From: Devosia sp. YR412
GTDB lineage: Bacteria > Pseudomonadota > Alphaproteobacteria > Rhizobiales > Devosiaceae
Direction of reading: 5' to 3'
NCBI RefSeq assembly: GCF_900110945.1
Contig: NZ_FOFL01000001.1
Location: 62,001 to 126,000, forward strand
Length of the DNA: 64,000 bases
Below, in pieces: positions 1 through 7,493 of the stretch. Position numbers and translations under genes: made by a program. The notes under the pieces were generated by a model, which was not told where the DNA came from, searched no databases, and saw only the letters and a list, made by a program, of their open reading frames with translations. How positions within the stretch are numbered: the stretch's first letter is position 1; the number at the start of each line of letters is the position of its first letter.

Positions 1-2536
1 CGCCGTCGATCTCGGCATGGCGCTGCCTGACGAGGATATCGCGGGCCCGCTCGTAGTCGAGGAACTGCCGGGCCGCGGTGGCAAAGCGGCGCAGCCAGAT
101 ATCGCGGCGCTCGGCAATCGCTTCCAGTCCGGCAAATTTCTCCCGGGCGATCGCATCGAGCAGGTCGGCGGCATCGGGGGCCATCACCGAGTGGCCGCTC
201 TCGACAAAGGCGGCAAAGATATCGTGGATGATGGTGCCGCGCTCGCGCGCATCCGGCGCCTCGCCCAAGGGATCGAGTGGGCGGAGCTTCAGCACATGCT
301 TGGCATAGATGTCATAGGGCGAGCGCATCAGCGTCTCGATCTCGGTGACCGACAGCGCCCGTGGCCGTTGCCCGGCCGGAGGATTGGGCATGGGGCTGGG
401 CGCCGATGCGATGGTTTCCACGGCGTCGAGCCGGCGGGCCTGATCGATCCAGGCCACGCCCCTTGCCTGCCACTGATCTATAGCCGCCTTGCCGGCAAAG
501 GCCATCAGCCTTTGCACCAGCCGCGAGGCAATGGCCGGGCTTGATCCGACGCGATCGGCGAAGCTGACGATCACCTCGGCATTCCCCATGCCCTGGGCAA
601 AGTCATGCGCCGCAAGGCCCTGCAGGCGCTCGGGCGGTTGCAGCCCGGCGGCCAGCCGCATGCCGCGGCTGAGCCAGGGGCCAGGATCGGCCGGCTCGGG
701 CCAGATATCCTCGTTAAGGCCGGCGAGGATCAACAGGTCTGGATGCTGCAGCCGCGCCTCGAGCTGGCCCCAGATGGCAATATCCTGGCGGCGCGCCTCG
801 CTGGTGCGCACCTGAAAGCCGGTCATCAGCGCCGCCAGCACGCCGTCGAGCCCGATCGGCGCAAAGCGATGGCCCTCGCCCTGCTGCTGGCTCATCTGCC
901 GCGCCCAGTCGTCCAGCTCGCGCCGGCCGGGCAATTCGGCGCCGTCGGCGACCACGGCAAAGGCGGCGCAAAGGGCGGCGGCAAAGCTGCTGGCGGTGAG
1001 GGTTTTTTCGGCCAGCAAGGCGCGCAGAGGCAGGAGCGCCGTCTCGATGCGCTGGAACAGCGCCTCGATGGCAACTTCGTCATCGGGCTTGAGCCGCTTG
1101 GCCGGATATTTCGTGGTCTCGTCGACATTGGCCCGAAGCAGCAGGCGCAGGCCGGCAAGGCCGGGATTGGGCCGCTGCCCGCGCAGCAGGCCGAGCTCTA
1201 TGGAATCGGTCAGCTCCGCCACCGCAGCACGTTTCAGCCCGAAGCGGCTGGCCTGGTTGCGCAGCAGGGCAATCAAGTCGACCGCCGCGCAATCGCTGCC
1301 GGCCAGCGCCAGGATCTGCCGCAACAACCGGCCGGTGGCCGATTGGAACAGCGGCACGCCGGCCGCATCGTCGACTTCCACCGCGAAGCGACGCAGCTCG
1401 GCGGCGATGCGCCGCGCCAGGTTGCGGTCGGGCGTCACGATGCCGACGCTCTTGCGCTCTTCCAGCGCCTGCCGCGCCGCCAGCGCCACGGCCCGGGCCT
1501 CTTCGTCCTCATTGCGCGCCCGGATCATCGACAGACCCTGGCTCGCCTGGGCTAGGTCGGCGTCGGACAGGCGATGCTCCGCCCAGCGCGCCGTATCCTT
1601 GGTCAGCGCCAGGGCGCGATTGACCAGCGTGGTTCGCGCTCCATCCTTGCCACCCAGTTCCACCACATCGGCCACATCGAGGCCCAGGCTGCGCAACAGC
1701 CGCGCCAGGCCATATTGCGGATGGCCATGCGGGCTATGGGCCGGGTCGAGCAAGGCCGCATGATCGGCAGGCGTCATGGCACAGTCGAGCCCCGGCAGCA
1801 CCACGGCGCCGCGCGGCAGCAGATGCACCGCCTTGAGTAGGCGGGCGGTGGCCGCGATGGAGCCGGTCGAGCCGGCGGCGATCACCGGCCGCTCGCCGAA
1901 CACCAGCGGCGCCGCCAGCGCCTGGCGGTCGAGCCTTTGCCCGCGCAGGGCGGCGATATCGGCCTGCTCGTCCGCCTCCAGCCGCAGCGGCCAATAGGTC
2001 AGCGCAATATCGAGAAAGGCCAGGGTCTGCTGCCAATACTCGCCGATATTGGCCTCGATATCGGGCGCAATGGCGCGGATGTCGGCGGCCTGCTTTTCCT
2101 CGGTCAGCAGGTCGTCGATCAGCGTGCCCAAGGAATCCGCCATCGAGAGGATTTCTCCGGCCGTCGGCGGGCTCGAGAAGGCGCGCTGCCCGGCCGGCGA
2201 ATTGGCCCATTGGTTGACCAGCTCCGACAGCACCAGCCGTCGCTTCAGCCCGCTCGCCGCCGGCAGGGGCGTTGGCGCGTCGAACGGGGGCAGGAAAGGC
2301 TCTTCGTCCTCCACCTCGCCGCCAAAGGTGCGGATATCGGGCAGCAGGCCATGGCCGAGCCGGGAAAATTCTTCGGCCAGCACCAGTTTAGCGCGGCGGG
2401 TCGGCACGACAATGGTGACATCGCTGAGCCAGAATGGCTGGCTCCGGTCGAAGCCCGAGAGCAAAGTACCGTCGCTGACCTTTTCCGCCAGCACACGCAG
2501 GAATTTTGCCTGCGGTGCGATGGAGAAGACGCTCAT
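1..2536 (-). CDS. addB: AddB subunit of AddAB helicase-nuclease (partial, cut by left edge)
   Basis: AddAB processes double-strand DNA ends for RecA loading in the cytoplasm. The frame stays open from the ATG at 2536-2534 to base 1, about 845 codons, so the C-terminus lies outside the window. The N-terminal part begins MSVFSIAPQAKFL and has the degenerate helicase-like region (TIVVPTRRAKLVL) typical of alphaproteobacterial AddB. Near the left edge the RecB-type nuclease domain starts (LSVTEIETLMRSPYDIYAK, then RGTIIHDIF), ending at AEIDG. The start overlaps the stop of the upstream nucleotidyltransferase gene as ATGA, so the two are translationally coupled. addA would be expected just beyond the left edge. 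The family call is firm; the catalytic nuclease residues are mostly outside the window. Confidence 0.93.
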   Translation of the reverse strand, partial: MSVFSIAPQAKFLRVLAEKVSDGTLLSGFDRSQPFWLSDVTIVVPTRRAKLVLAEEFSRLGHGLLPDIRTFGGEVEDEEPFLPPFDAPTPLPAASGLKRRLVLSELVNQWANSPAGQRAFSSPPTAGEILSMADSLGTLIDDLLTEEKQAADIRAIAPDIEANIGEYWQQTLAFLDIALTYWPLRLEADEQADIAALRGQRLDRQALAAPLVFGERPVIAAGSTGSIAATARLLKAVHLLPRGAVVLPGLDCAMTPADHAALLDPAHSPHGHPQYGLARLLRSLGLDVADVVELGGKDGARTTLVNRALALTKDTARWAEHRLSDADLAQASQGLSMIRARNEDEEARAVALAARQALEERKSVGIVTPDRNLARRIAAELRRFAVEVDDAAGVPLFQSATGRLLRQILALAGSDCAAVDLIALLRNQASRFGLKRAAVAELTDSIELGLLRGQRPNPGLAGLRLLLRANVDETTKYPAKRLKPDDEVAIEALFQRIETALLPLRALLAEKTLTASSFAAALCAAFAVVADGAELPGRRELDDWARQMSQQQGEGHRFAPIGLDGVLAALMTGFQVRTSEARRQDIAIWGQLEARLQHPDLLILAGLNEDIWPEPADPGPWLSRGMRLAAGLQPPERLQGLAAHDFAQGMGNAEVIVSFADRVGSSPAIASRLVQRLMAFAGKAAIDQWQARGVAWIDQARRLDAVETIASAPSPMPNPPAGQRPRALSVTEIETLMRSPYDIYAKHVLKLRPLDPLGEAPDARERGTIIHDIFAAFVESGHSVMAPDAADLLDAIAREKFAGLEAIAERRDIWLRRFATAARQFLDYERARDILVRQRHAEIDG

Positions 2537-3186
2537 GGTGTGAGCTGCCGATTGGCTTCGGCCAAACCGGCCGCGTCTTTGATGGCGAACCACGGCGCAT
2601 CGAGCACCACGCCGTAGAGTGTTTCGCGCTCCAGCGCGGCGTCGATCAGCAGGTCGAGCGAAAAAGCGCCGTCCGGCGTACCTGTAAACAGCGACTTACC
2701 CAGTAGCGCCACGCCAGCCCAGATGACGGGCGCGCCATAGTCCCGTGTGACCAGACCCTGGGGCGAGAGGCAGAAATCGTGGCTACGCTGGAACCCCGTG
2801 GCATTGCGGGGATGCACGCAAAGCAGCACGATAGCATCAGGCTGGCTATGTGTGGATAACATGCGCGCCAGTGGCTGGTCGCTGCCGGCCGGCCAGAAGG
2901 CATTGGTCTCCATGACGAAGAAGGGATCGGCATGCAGCATGGGCAGTGCCTGCTTGACGCCACCGCCTGTCCCGAGGGCTTGTTCCTCGCGGCTAACCTT
3001 CACCAGCCCGCCGAAATGCGCCAGCACGCCGTGATCGCCGGGCAGGCCATTGGCGACGAAACGCTTGGCGCCCTCCGCCTTGGCATTGGCCATAACCCGC
3101 TCGACCAGCGGCAGGTCGGCGACCTCGGCAAGGGCCAGGCCATTGCCGGCGGTGAGCAGCATTACATCGGGGAATCGGTCACTCAT
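2533..3186 (-). CDS. Degenerate nucleotidyltransferase (MurU-like fold, signature lost)
   Basis: This 217-residue protein aligns by eye along its whole length with the NTP-transferase family (MurNAc-1-phosphate uridylyltransferase or mannose-1-phosphate guanylyltransferase type). It keeps the GTGGGVKQALPML region and the C-terminal FSLDLLIDAALE region. The N-terminal nucleotide-binding signature, normally AAGxGTRMxPLT with a following Lys, is replaced by TAGNGLALAEVADLP and is about ten residues short. The metal-binding Asp of the usual NSD or NGD motif is replaced (METNAF). It is therefore probably catalytically dead, or a structural or regulatory remnant. In many alphaproteobacteria the gene before addB is an intact nucleotidyltransferase preceded by a sugar kinase and tsaE; those are absent here. 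It overlaps addB by four bases. Confidence 0.7.
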   Translation of the reverse strand: MSDRFPDVMLLTAGNGLALAEVADLPLVERVMANAKAEGAKRFVANGLPGDHGVLAHFGGLVKVSREEQALGTGGGVKQALPMLHADPFFVMETNAFWPAGSDQPLARMLSTHSQPDAIVLLCVHPRNATGFQRSHDFCLSPQGLVTRDYGAPVIWAGVALLGKSLFTGTPDGAFSLDLLIDAALERETLYGVVLDAPWFAIKDAAGLAEANRQLTP

Positions 3187-3224
3187 GGCCGGATAAGACC
3201 GGGGCCTGCGCCCGCTGTCCAGCG

Positions 3225-3521
3225 CTAGTCTTTGGCCGTGTGGCCATCGATATGGCCGAGGCTGCGCTCGGGATCGATCCGGTCGCGCACCAGTTGCTTG
3301 AGCTGCTTGACGTCAGGGAAACCACCATCGCGCTTGCGCTCCCAGATCAACTGGCCATCCAGCGCAATCTCGAAAATTCCCCCGGTGCCGGGGACCAGTG
3401 TCACGGCGCCCATTTCCAAGCTGAAGGTGGACAGCACTTCCTGCGCCATCCAGGCGGAGCGCAGCAGCCAGTTACACTGCGTGCAATAGGTGATGGAGAG
3501 GCTGGGCTTGCTGTTGGCCAA
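3225..3521 (-). CDS. SelT/SelW/SelH (Rdx) family thioredoxin-like protein
   Basis: A 98-residue protein with the Rdx-family layout: an N-terminal beta strand leading to a CxxC redox motif (YCTQCNWLLR), then GTGGIFEIALDG and the FPDVKQLKQLVRD C-terminal helix. Members have a thioredoxin-like fold and are presumed redox proteins; the physiological substrate is not known. It lies three bases downstream of the stop-to-start junction with the cyclic-nucleotide-binding gene and is probably cotranscribed with it. Confidence 0.85.
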   Translation of the reverse strand: MANSKPSLSITYCTQCNWLLRSAWMAQEVLSTFSLEMGAVTLVPGTGGIFEIALDGQLIWERKRDGGFPDVKQLKQLVRDRIDPERSLGHIDGHTAKD

Positions 3522-3523
3522 GA

Positions 3524-3988
3524 TCAGCTCCGCTTGCGCGGATTGCGCACATTGGCCGGATCGACCAGCGTGGCGAGGATGTCGTCGACCATGTCGAGAT
3601 CCTGCCGCTTGCCGGCGGCCTGCTGCTGCAGATCGACCAGATAGGAGGTGGTGTAATACAGCCGCCGCGCCAGCATGGTGGCGATATGCAGGGCAAATTC
3701 CGGCCGGGAATCGAGGAAGGTCAGCGCATCGGGAATTTCATAGGCCGTGACGGCGGAAAGGGCCTTCACCGTCGCCGAATGCGGCATGTCGAGCAGCACG
3801 GCCATTTCGCCGAAGATCGAGCCGGGCTCGTCGACGTGGGAAACCTGAGTGCGTTCGCGGATGACTTCCACTTGGCCTTCGACCAGCACGTAGAGCCGGC
3901 CCAGCCGTTCGCCTTCGGGCAGCATCACCGCGCCGGGCTTGAACGTGGTTTTGGCAAGTCCCGCGCAGTAATCCAGAATGTCGGCCAT
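3524..3988 (-). CDS. Cyclic nucleotide-binding domain protein without DNA-binding domain
   Basis: A 154-residue protein made of one CRP-type cNMP-binding domain (about residues 10-120) and a helical tail of about 35 residues. There is no helix-turn-helix, so it is not a CRP-type transcription factor. The phosphate-binding cassette reads FGEMAVLLDMPHSATV. The Arg that normally contacts the cyclic phosphate (consensus RSATV) is His here, so classical cAMP binding is doubtful. The ligand and partner are unknown. It leads a short leftward pair with the Rdx-family gene. Confidence 0.82.
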   Translation of the reverse strand: MADILDYCAGLAKTTFKPGAVMLPEGERLGRLYVLVEGQVEVIRERTQVSHVDEPGSIFGEMAVLLDMPHSATVKALSAVTAYEIPDALTFLDSRPEFALHIATMLARRLYYTTSYLVDLQQQAAGKRQDLDMVDDILATLVDPANVRNPRKRS

Positions 3989-4081
3989 CGCGCCCTCCCG
4001 ATCGGCTTGGTATAGCGCGGCGCCCGGTCAAAGCAAAGCCGCCCGGGGTGAACCGGGCGGCCAGAGCATGTGGGTAAAAAA

Positions 4082-4729
4082 TTACTGGATCCAGATCACC
4101 GTATTGGTCTGGGCATCGACCAGCGCCGGGCGATCGCCGAAGTAGACATAGCCATAGCGCGAATCCGGAATGGTCGAGACCACGGCGCCATTGGGCAGCA
4201 CCTGGCCGACCACGACGTCACCCGAAAATTCCAGCGGCGCCACCGGATTGCTCAGCGCGAAATCGGCGCTTGTCTGCGGCACGAGATAGCCCGGCGACTG
4301 GACCAGCGCACGGCTCTGCAAGTCAACGATCCAGACGCGGTCATTGGCATAGACGTAGCCGTAATTGGCATCGCCCTCGATCGGGTAGACGGTCACATCG
4401 GCCGGGATCACGAAGCCGACGTCGCTGGCGCCTTCAATATAGATCGGCTCGACCGGATGGGTGCTGACATAGTCGAGCGAGGCCGTCTCGATACCGGCTT
4501 CGGCACCAATGGTGGCGCCGGCAAAGCCGCCGATGACGGCGCCGATCGGGCCGCCGAGCAGACCGCCGACGACAGCGCCGGTGGCGCCGCCGCCCACGCC
4601 GCCAACGGTGGCGCCGGCGGCTTCATTATTGGTCTGGGTTTCGACGCCGACAACCACGTCCTGGGCGAAAGCCGGGACTGCGACGGCGAGCGAGAGTGCG
4701 GCCACGGAGGCCAAAAGGATCTTGTTCAT
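4082..4729 (-). CDS. Secreted DUF1236 protein with glycine-zipper segment
   Basis: This 215-residue protein starts with a clear Sec signal peptide (MNKILLASVAALSLAVAVPAFA, cleavage after AFA). It is followed by a Gly/Ala-rich glycine-zipper stretch (about residues 36-78) that could insert into or lie on a membrane. Two DUF1236 repeats follow: each ends in a YGYVYxNDR or YGYVYFGDR motif with a following xLVDxQT or WIVDLQS strand, and the protein stops right after the second. DUF1236 proteins are common periplasmic or envelope proteins of Rhizobiales with no assigned function. A GGAAC-N16-CGTT element lies about 70 bases upstream, pointing to general-stress control. Confidence 0.85.
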   Translation of the reverse strand: MNKILLASVAALSLAVAVPAFAQDVVVGVETQTNNEAAGATVGGVGGGATGAVVGGLLGGPIGAVIGGFAGATIGAEAGIETASLDYVSTHPVEPIYIEGASDVGFVIPADVTVYPIEGDANYGYVYANDRVWIVDLQSRALVQSPGYLVPQTSADFALSNPVAPLEFSGDVVVGQVLPNGAVVSTIPDSRYGYVYFGDRPALVDAQTNTVIWIQ

Positions 4730-4797
4730 TGTTGTATTCCTTTGCTTGCGGAAGGCGCGGGATAATCTCGCGCCGGAAGTCCGCCCCGTGGCCCATC

Positions 4798-4822
4798 AAC
4801 GGGCGCTCAAGGGCTAGGTTCC
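4798..4822 (-). promoter_or_regulatory. Candidate EcfG (general stress sigma) promoter
   Basis: On the minus strand GGAAC (4822-4818) is followed after 16 bases by CGTT (4801-4798), matching the EcfG-type -35/-10 pattern of alphaproteobacteria (GGAAC-N16/17-CGTT, from memory). It sits about 70 bases upstream of the DUF1236 gene start, giving a plausible leader of about 60 bases. Confidence 0.6.
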
Positions 4823-4841
4823 GCAGCCGAAGGAATTGCCG

Positions 4842-5306
<465 letters not shown>

Positions 5307-5313
5307 GGTAAGA

Positions 5314-5538
5314 TCAGTCCTGTCCGGCGCTCAGCTGCAACACCTCGGCCGAAGCGAGCTTGAGATCATTCTCGCTGACGATGCGCTGGTGGCTCTCGGC
5401 GGTGGACTGCACGCGATACTGGATCACATGGCCCTCATAGGGCAAAAGCGCGACGATCTTGCATTCGCCGGCCTTGCGGCTCGAGGCGCCGCGATTGGGC
5501 AACAGGTCCAGCACCTGGCCGACGGAATATTTGTGCAT
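5314..5538 (-). CDS. Small conserved hypothetical protein upstream of gpx
   Basis: The start is placed at MHKYSVGQ (5538) rather than seven codons upstream, because an AGGAG ribosome site lies seven bases before this ATG. The 74-residue product (MHKYSVGQVLDLLPNRG...YRVQSTAESHQRIVSENDL) resembles short SH3/Tudor-like proteins of Rhizobiales that carry a VRLLPN...QYRIK...ERVV pattern. The function is unknown. It is soluble, without signal or membrane segment, and seven bases separate it from the peroxidase gene. Confidence 0.75.
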   Translation of the reverse strand: MHKYSVGQVLDLLPNRGASSRKAGECKIVALLPYEGHVIQYRVQSTAESHQRIVSENDLKLASAEVLQLSAGQD

Positions 5539-5976
5539 GGGGCGTCTCCTGCTCGACAAGGACCAGACAATCGAGCCCCGAAAGCCCCTTCATACACGCT
5601 TTCCCATAAAAAGGGGGATTATTCGGGAAGACGGGCGTGCCAAGACGCCGGCCAGCCAGGGGGCGTCCGGGGTTGGAAGTCAAGGCGGGTCCCGAGACGG
5701 CTTTCGCCTCCAGGTAAGTTTAGTAGTGAGACGATCACCGTCTCGGAACGTCCGGTTTTATGAACCGCGTCAGGCGGCCGGCATAACCTCGCATACCGAC
5801 GGCCCGGGCGTGAACCCACGGCGACTGGCATAGTCCCGTGCCCGGCCCACTCCCGCCACTGTCGCCTGCAGGCCGCCTGCGCGGGGTGGATGGCAGGAGT
5901 ATGCGCGCAGGTTAAGGGGGCGTGGACAAGGTGGATAGCGTTGCAAGAAAGCAAGACGTTGGTCGCGCGTCCACCT
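5539..5976. other. 438-bp intergenic region with nested inverted repeats
   Basis: No convincing coding sequence. It holds a compact set of inverted repeats: CAGGCGGCC at 5771-5779 with GGCCGCCTG at 5871-5879; inside it GGCGAC at 5820-5825 with GTCGCC at 5861-5866; and CCGAGACGG at 5692-5700 with CCGTCTCGG at 5738-5746. The last arm can also pair locally as GAGAC (5728-5732) with GTCTC (5740-5744), a mutually exclusive choice. The element could be a structured leader of the downstream minus-strand small ORF/gpx pair or an independent RNA. No known RNA family was confidently recognised. Confidence 0.45.
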
Positions 5977-6543
5977 TTAGTCAAACCGCCGAATCCGCGG
6001 CGTGTCCGGTGAAAAAATCTCCGCTGGAGGTGTGGCGCGCACTGGGTCGGGCGGTCCCCGCCGGGCTGCCTGTCCGGCCCTAAAGCCGTCCTCGAAGGCC
6101 GCCTGCCAGCGCCGCTTGGTCATCGTTGCGAGCTTGCTGCGCATGTCCTCGCCGTCATAGGTCTTGGGCGGCGGCGGCAGTTCGGGGCGCAGCCGCTGCA
6201 CCGGCAACTCGCCATATCGCACCCGCCAGCTGCGGCATTTCTTGCCATTGTCCCAGAAACTGTGCTGCGCCTCATAGGCATCGAGCCGCGCCAGCGCCTG
6301 GCCCAATTGCACCAGCAAATCCGCTGCGTCCTCCGCCGCGACCGGCAGTTTCTGACCATCGGCAAAGGGTGCGCAATCGGCAAGCAGGGCTTCGGCACTG
6401 ATGCGAATAGCCGCGCCGACCGTCTGGCCCGACCGCCGGCCGGCCAGCGCCGCCAGATCCTTGTGCAGGGCCGACAGCCGCAACCACAGCGCCTCGTGGC
6501 GCTCGGCCAGGCTATGGGACGTCGTGGGATTGGCCTTGGACAT
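5977..6543 (-). CDS. Hypothetical protein
   Basis: The start is placed at MSKANPTT (6543) because an AGGAG site lies seven bases upstream; an in-frame upstream start has no such site. The 188-residue product is soluble and charged, with a helical N-terminal half (Leu/Ala-rich, about residues 10-90) and a C-terminal tail rich in Pro and Arg. It has a WDNGKKC motif and two further Cys residues but no family I recognise. A weak coiled-coil tendency is seen around residues 15-40. It stands alone between two intergenic regions. Confidence 0.6.
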   Translation of the reverse strand: MSKANPTTSHSLAERHEALWLRLSALHKDLAALAGRRSGQTVGAAIRISAEALLADCAPFADGQKLPVAAEDAADLLVQLGQALARLDAYEAQHSFWDNGKKCRSWRVRYGELPVQRLRPELPPPPKTYDGEDMRSKLATMTKRRWQAAFEDGFRAGQAARRGPPDPVRATPPAEIFSPDTPRIRRFD

Positions 6544-6612
6544 GCGTGTCTCCTCTCGCGGCATGGTCGCAAGAGAATAAGCCCGCCTGGCGGGAGGGGG
6601 ATAAAGCGGCGC

Positions 6613-6870
6613 TTAGTCGACCAGCAGGCCCCATTCCGGGCGCCAGTCGCCATCTTCCACGATAACGGCAATTTTGCTGAGGCCTTCTTCCTGGCGCAGC
6701 GCTTCGGCGGCACGCAGGGCGGCCGGCACAGGCTGGGGGAAATCGGCAATCACTTCCACGGCCGCCACATCGGCCACCATGCGCCCGATGGAGCGGCGCA
6801 CCGTGACGATCACCGCATCATGCGGATGCCGCTCATGGGGCTTCAGGCGCTTGAGTTCTGTCGTGGTCAT
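6613..6870 (-). CDS. Small hypothetical protein
   Basis: The likely start is MTTTELKRLKPHERHPHD (6870), preceded by a GGGGA-like site; longer starts at 6879 and 6900 are possible. The 85-residue product is soluble, mixed alpha/beta, and ends in DGDWRPEWGLLVD. No family is recognised. It is the last host-like leftward gene before the lower-GC retron segment. Confidence 0.55.
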   Translation of the reverse strand: MTTTELKRLKPHERHPHDAVIVTVRRSIGRMVADVAAVEVIADFPQPVPAALRAAEALRQEEGLSKIAVIVEDGDWRPEWGLLVD

Positions 6871-6916
6871 GGCCGTCATCCCCGGGATTATGGTCAACAA
6901 GGGATGAAGGAGTCAG

Positions 6917-6999
6917 GGGTTCCATCACGAGTGGGGGGATTGTGGGTCGAGAGAACGTGGACAGCCAGACGAAAGGGGCGCGGGTTCCATCACAAGTGG
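6917..6999 (+). repeat. 18-bp direct repeat, two copies 65 bp apart
   Basis: The sequence GGGTTCCATCAC followed by G/A AGTGG occurs at 6917-6934 and again at 6982-6999 with one mismatch. It lies at the junction between the host-like leftward genes and the retron region, so it may be a remnant of an insertion boundary, but no matching copy was found on the far side of the retron. Confidence 0.5.
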
Positions 7000-7043
7000 C
7001 GGGGAAAGCCAGTTAGCGCCCAGCACCTAGGATCACATCCGCG

Positions 7044-7077
7044 ATCAAATATCGCCTGAAGTTATATTTCATTTGAT
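7044..7077. promoter_or_regulatory. AT-rich inverted repeat, candidate operator of the retron regulator
   Basis: ATCAAAT (7044-7050) and ATTTGAT (7071-7077) form a perfect seven-base inverted repeat. A second pair, AAATAT (7048-7053) and ATATTT (7064-7069), is nested inside. It is markedly AT-rich against the surroundings and lies just before the candidate structured RNA and the Cro/C1 regulator gene, so autoregulation is plausible. Confidence 0.35.
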
Positions 7078-7104
7078 TAACCCTCTTTAACATGCCAGAA
7101 GGGG

Positions 7105-7335
7105 ATTGTGATGGTTGCTCATCTACTGAACCCGTCTAAGTGTGGGGCCTAGAGCCCTGTGGAAGCTTCGGCTTCCGTCAACCTCGTCGTCTCTCAGGGC
7201 CGTGGCGCGCGCGCCGCACCCGTCCGGGCGCCGGGTGCGGCATATTCGAGGTCAAACGTCGCTGATCAGTTCTCCGATGCCACGGGCGCCAGCAAGTTCG
7301 CTGGTGTATTTGGAGAATAATCGATGAGCATCAAA
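7105..7335 (+). ncRNA. Candidate retron msr-msd RNA
   Basis: The region just upstream of the retron genes has the layout expected of a retron RNA. Complementary ends are GCTCATC (7117-7123) with GATGAGC (7323-7329), extended by TGAT (7109-7112) with ATCA (7330-7333) across a four-base bulge; these would be the a1/a2 repeats. Inside are a UUCG-capped hairpin at 7161-7176, an enclosing GCCCTG/CAGGGC stem (7154-7159 with 7195-7200), a strong ten-pair hairpin at 7213-7241, an ACCTCG/CGAGGT stem (7181-7186 with 7247-7252), and a CCAGC/GCTGG hairpin at 7289-7304. Which stems belong to msr and which to msd, and the branching guanosine, cannot be fixed by eye. Confidence 0.5.
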
Positions 7336-7458
7336 AATCGTCACCAGCGGCGGCGCCGCTGGCCAAACCGATATTGGCTCTGGAAGCTGATATTCGGATG
7401 CGGCCAGGCAGCTGTTTATGTTGTCCGTTTCTGGCTCTGGTGGTCAGACCGGGAATGA
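7324..7458 (+). CDS. 44-residue Trp/Arg-rich small protein in retron locus
   Basis: A short ORF with ATG at 7324, a GGAGAA site about seven bases upstream, and TGA at 7456-7458. The N-terminus is very basic (SIKNRHQRRRRW). It is followed by a hydrophobic, aromatic segment (about residues 17-40, with six Trp) that could be one short membrane helix, and an acidic end. It lies between the candidate msr-msd RNA and the Cro/C1 gene, 35 bases before the latter's start. The composition resembles small membrane-active peptides, but it could also be a leader or part of the RNA. No family is recognised. Confidence 0.4.
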   Translation: MSIKNRHQRRRRWPNRYWLWKLIFGCGQAAVYVVRFWLWWSDRE

Positions 7459-7493
7459 GCGGCGACCTCGAGAAATGCCAGAAAGGAAGTTTT

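Noticed and set aside
5771-5920. Cobalamin-riboswitch look-alike on the plus strand (CCCGCCACTGT, GGCAGGAG)
   Set aside because: The remaining conserved core and the B12 box do not fit, and no plus-strand gene follows for more than 1 kb.
5619-5984. 121-codon minus-strand frame in the 5.5-6.0 kb gap
   Set aside because: No ribosome site, Cys/His/Arg-rich unnatural composition, and it crosses the structured element.
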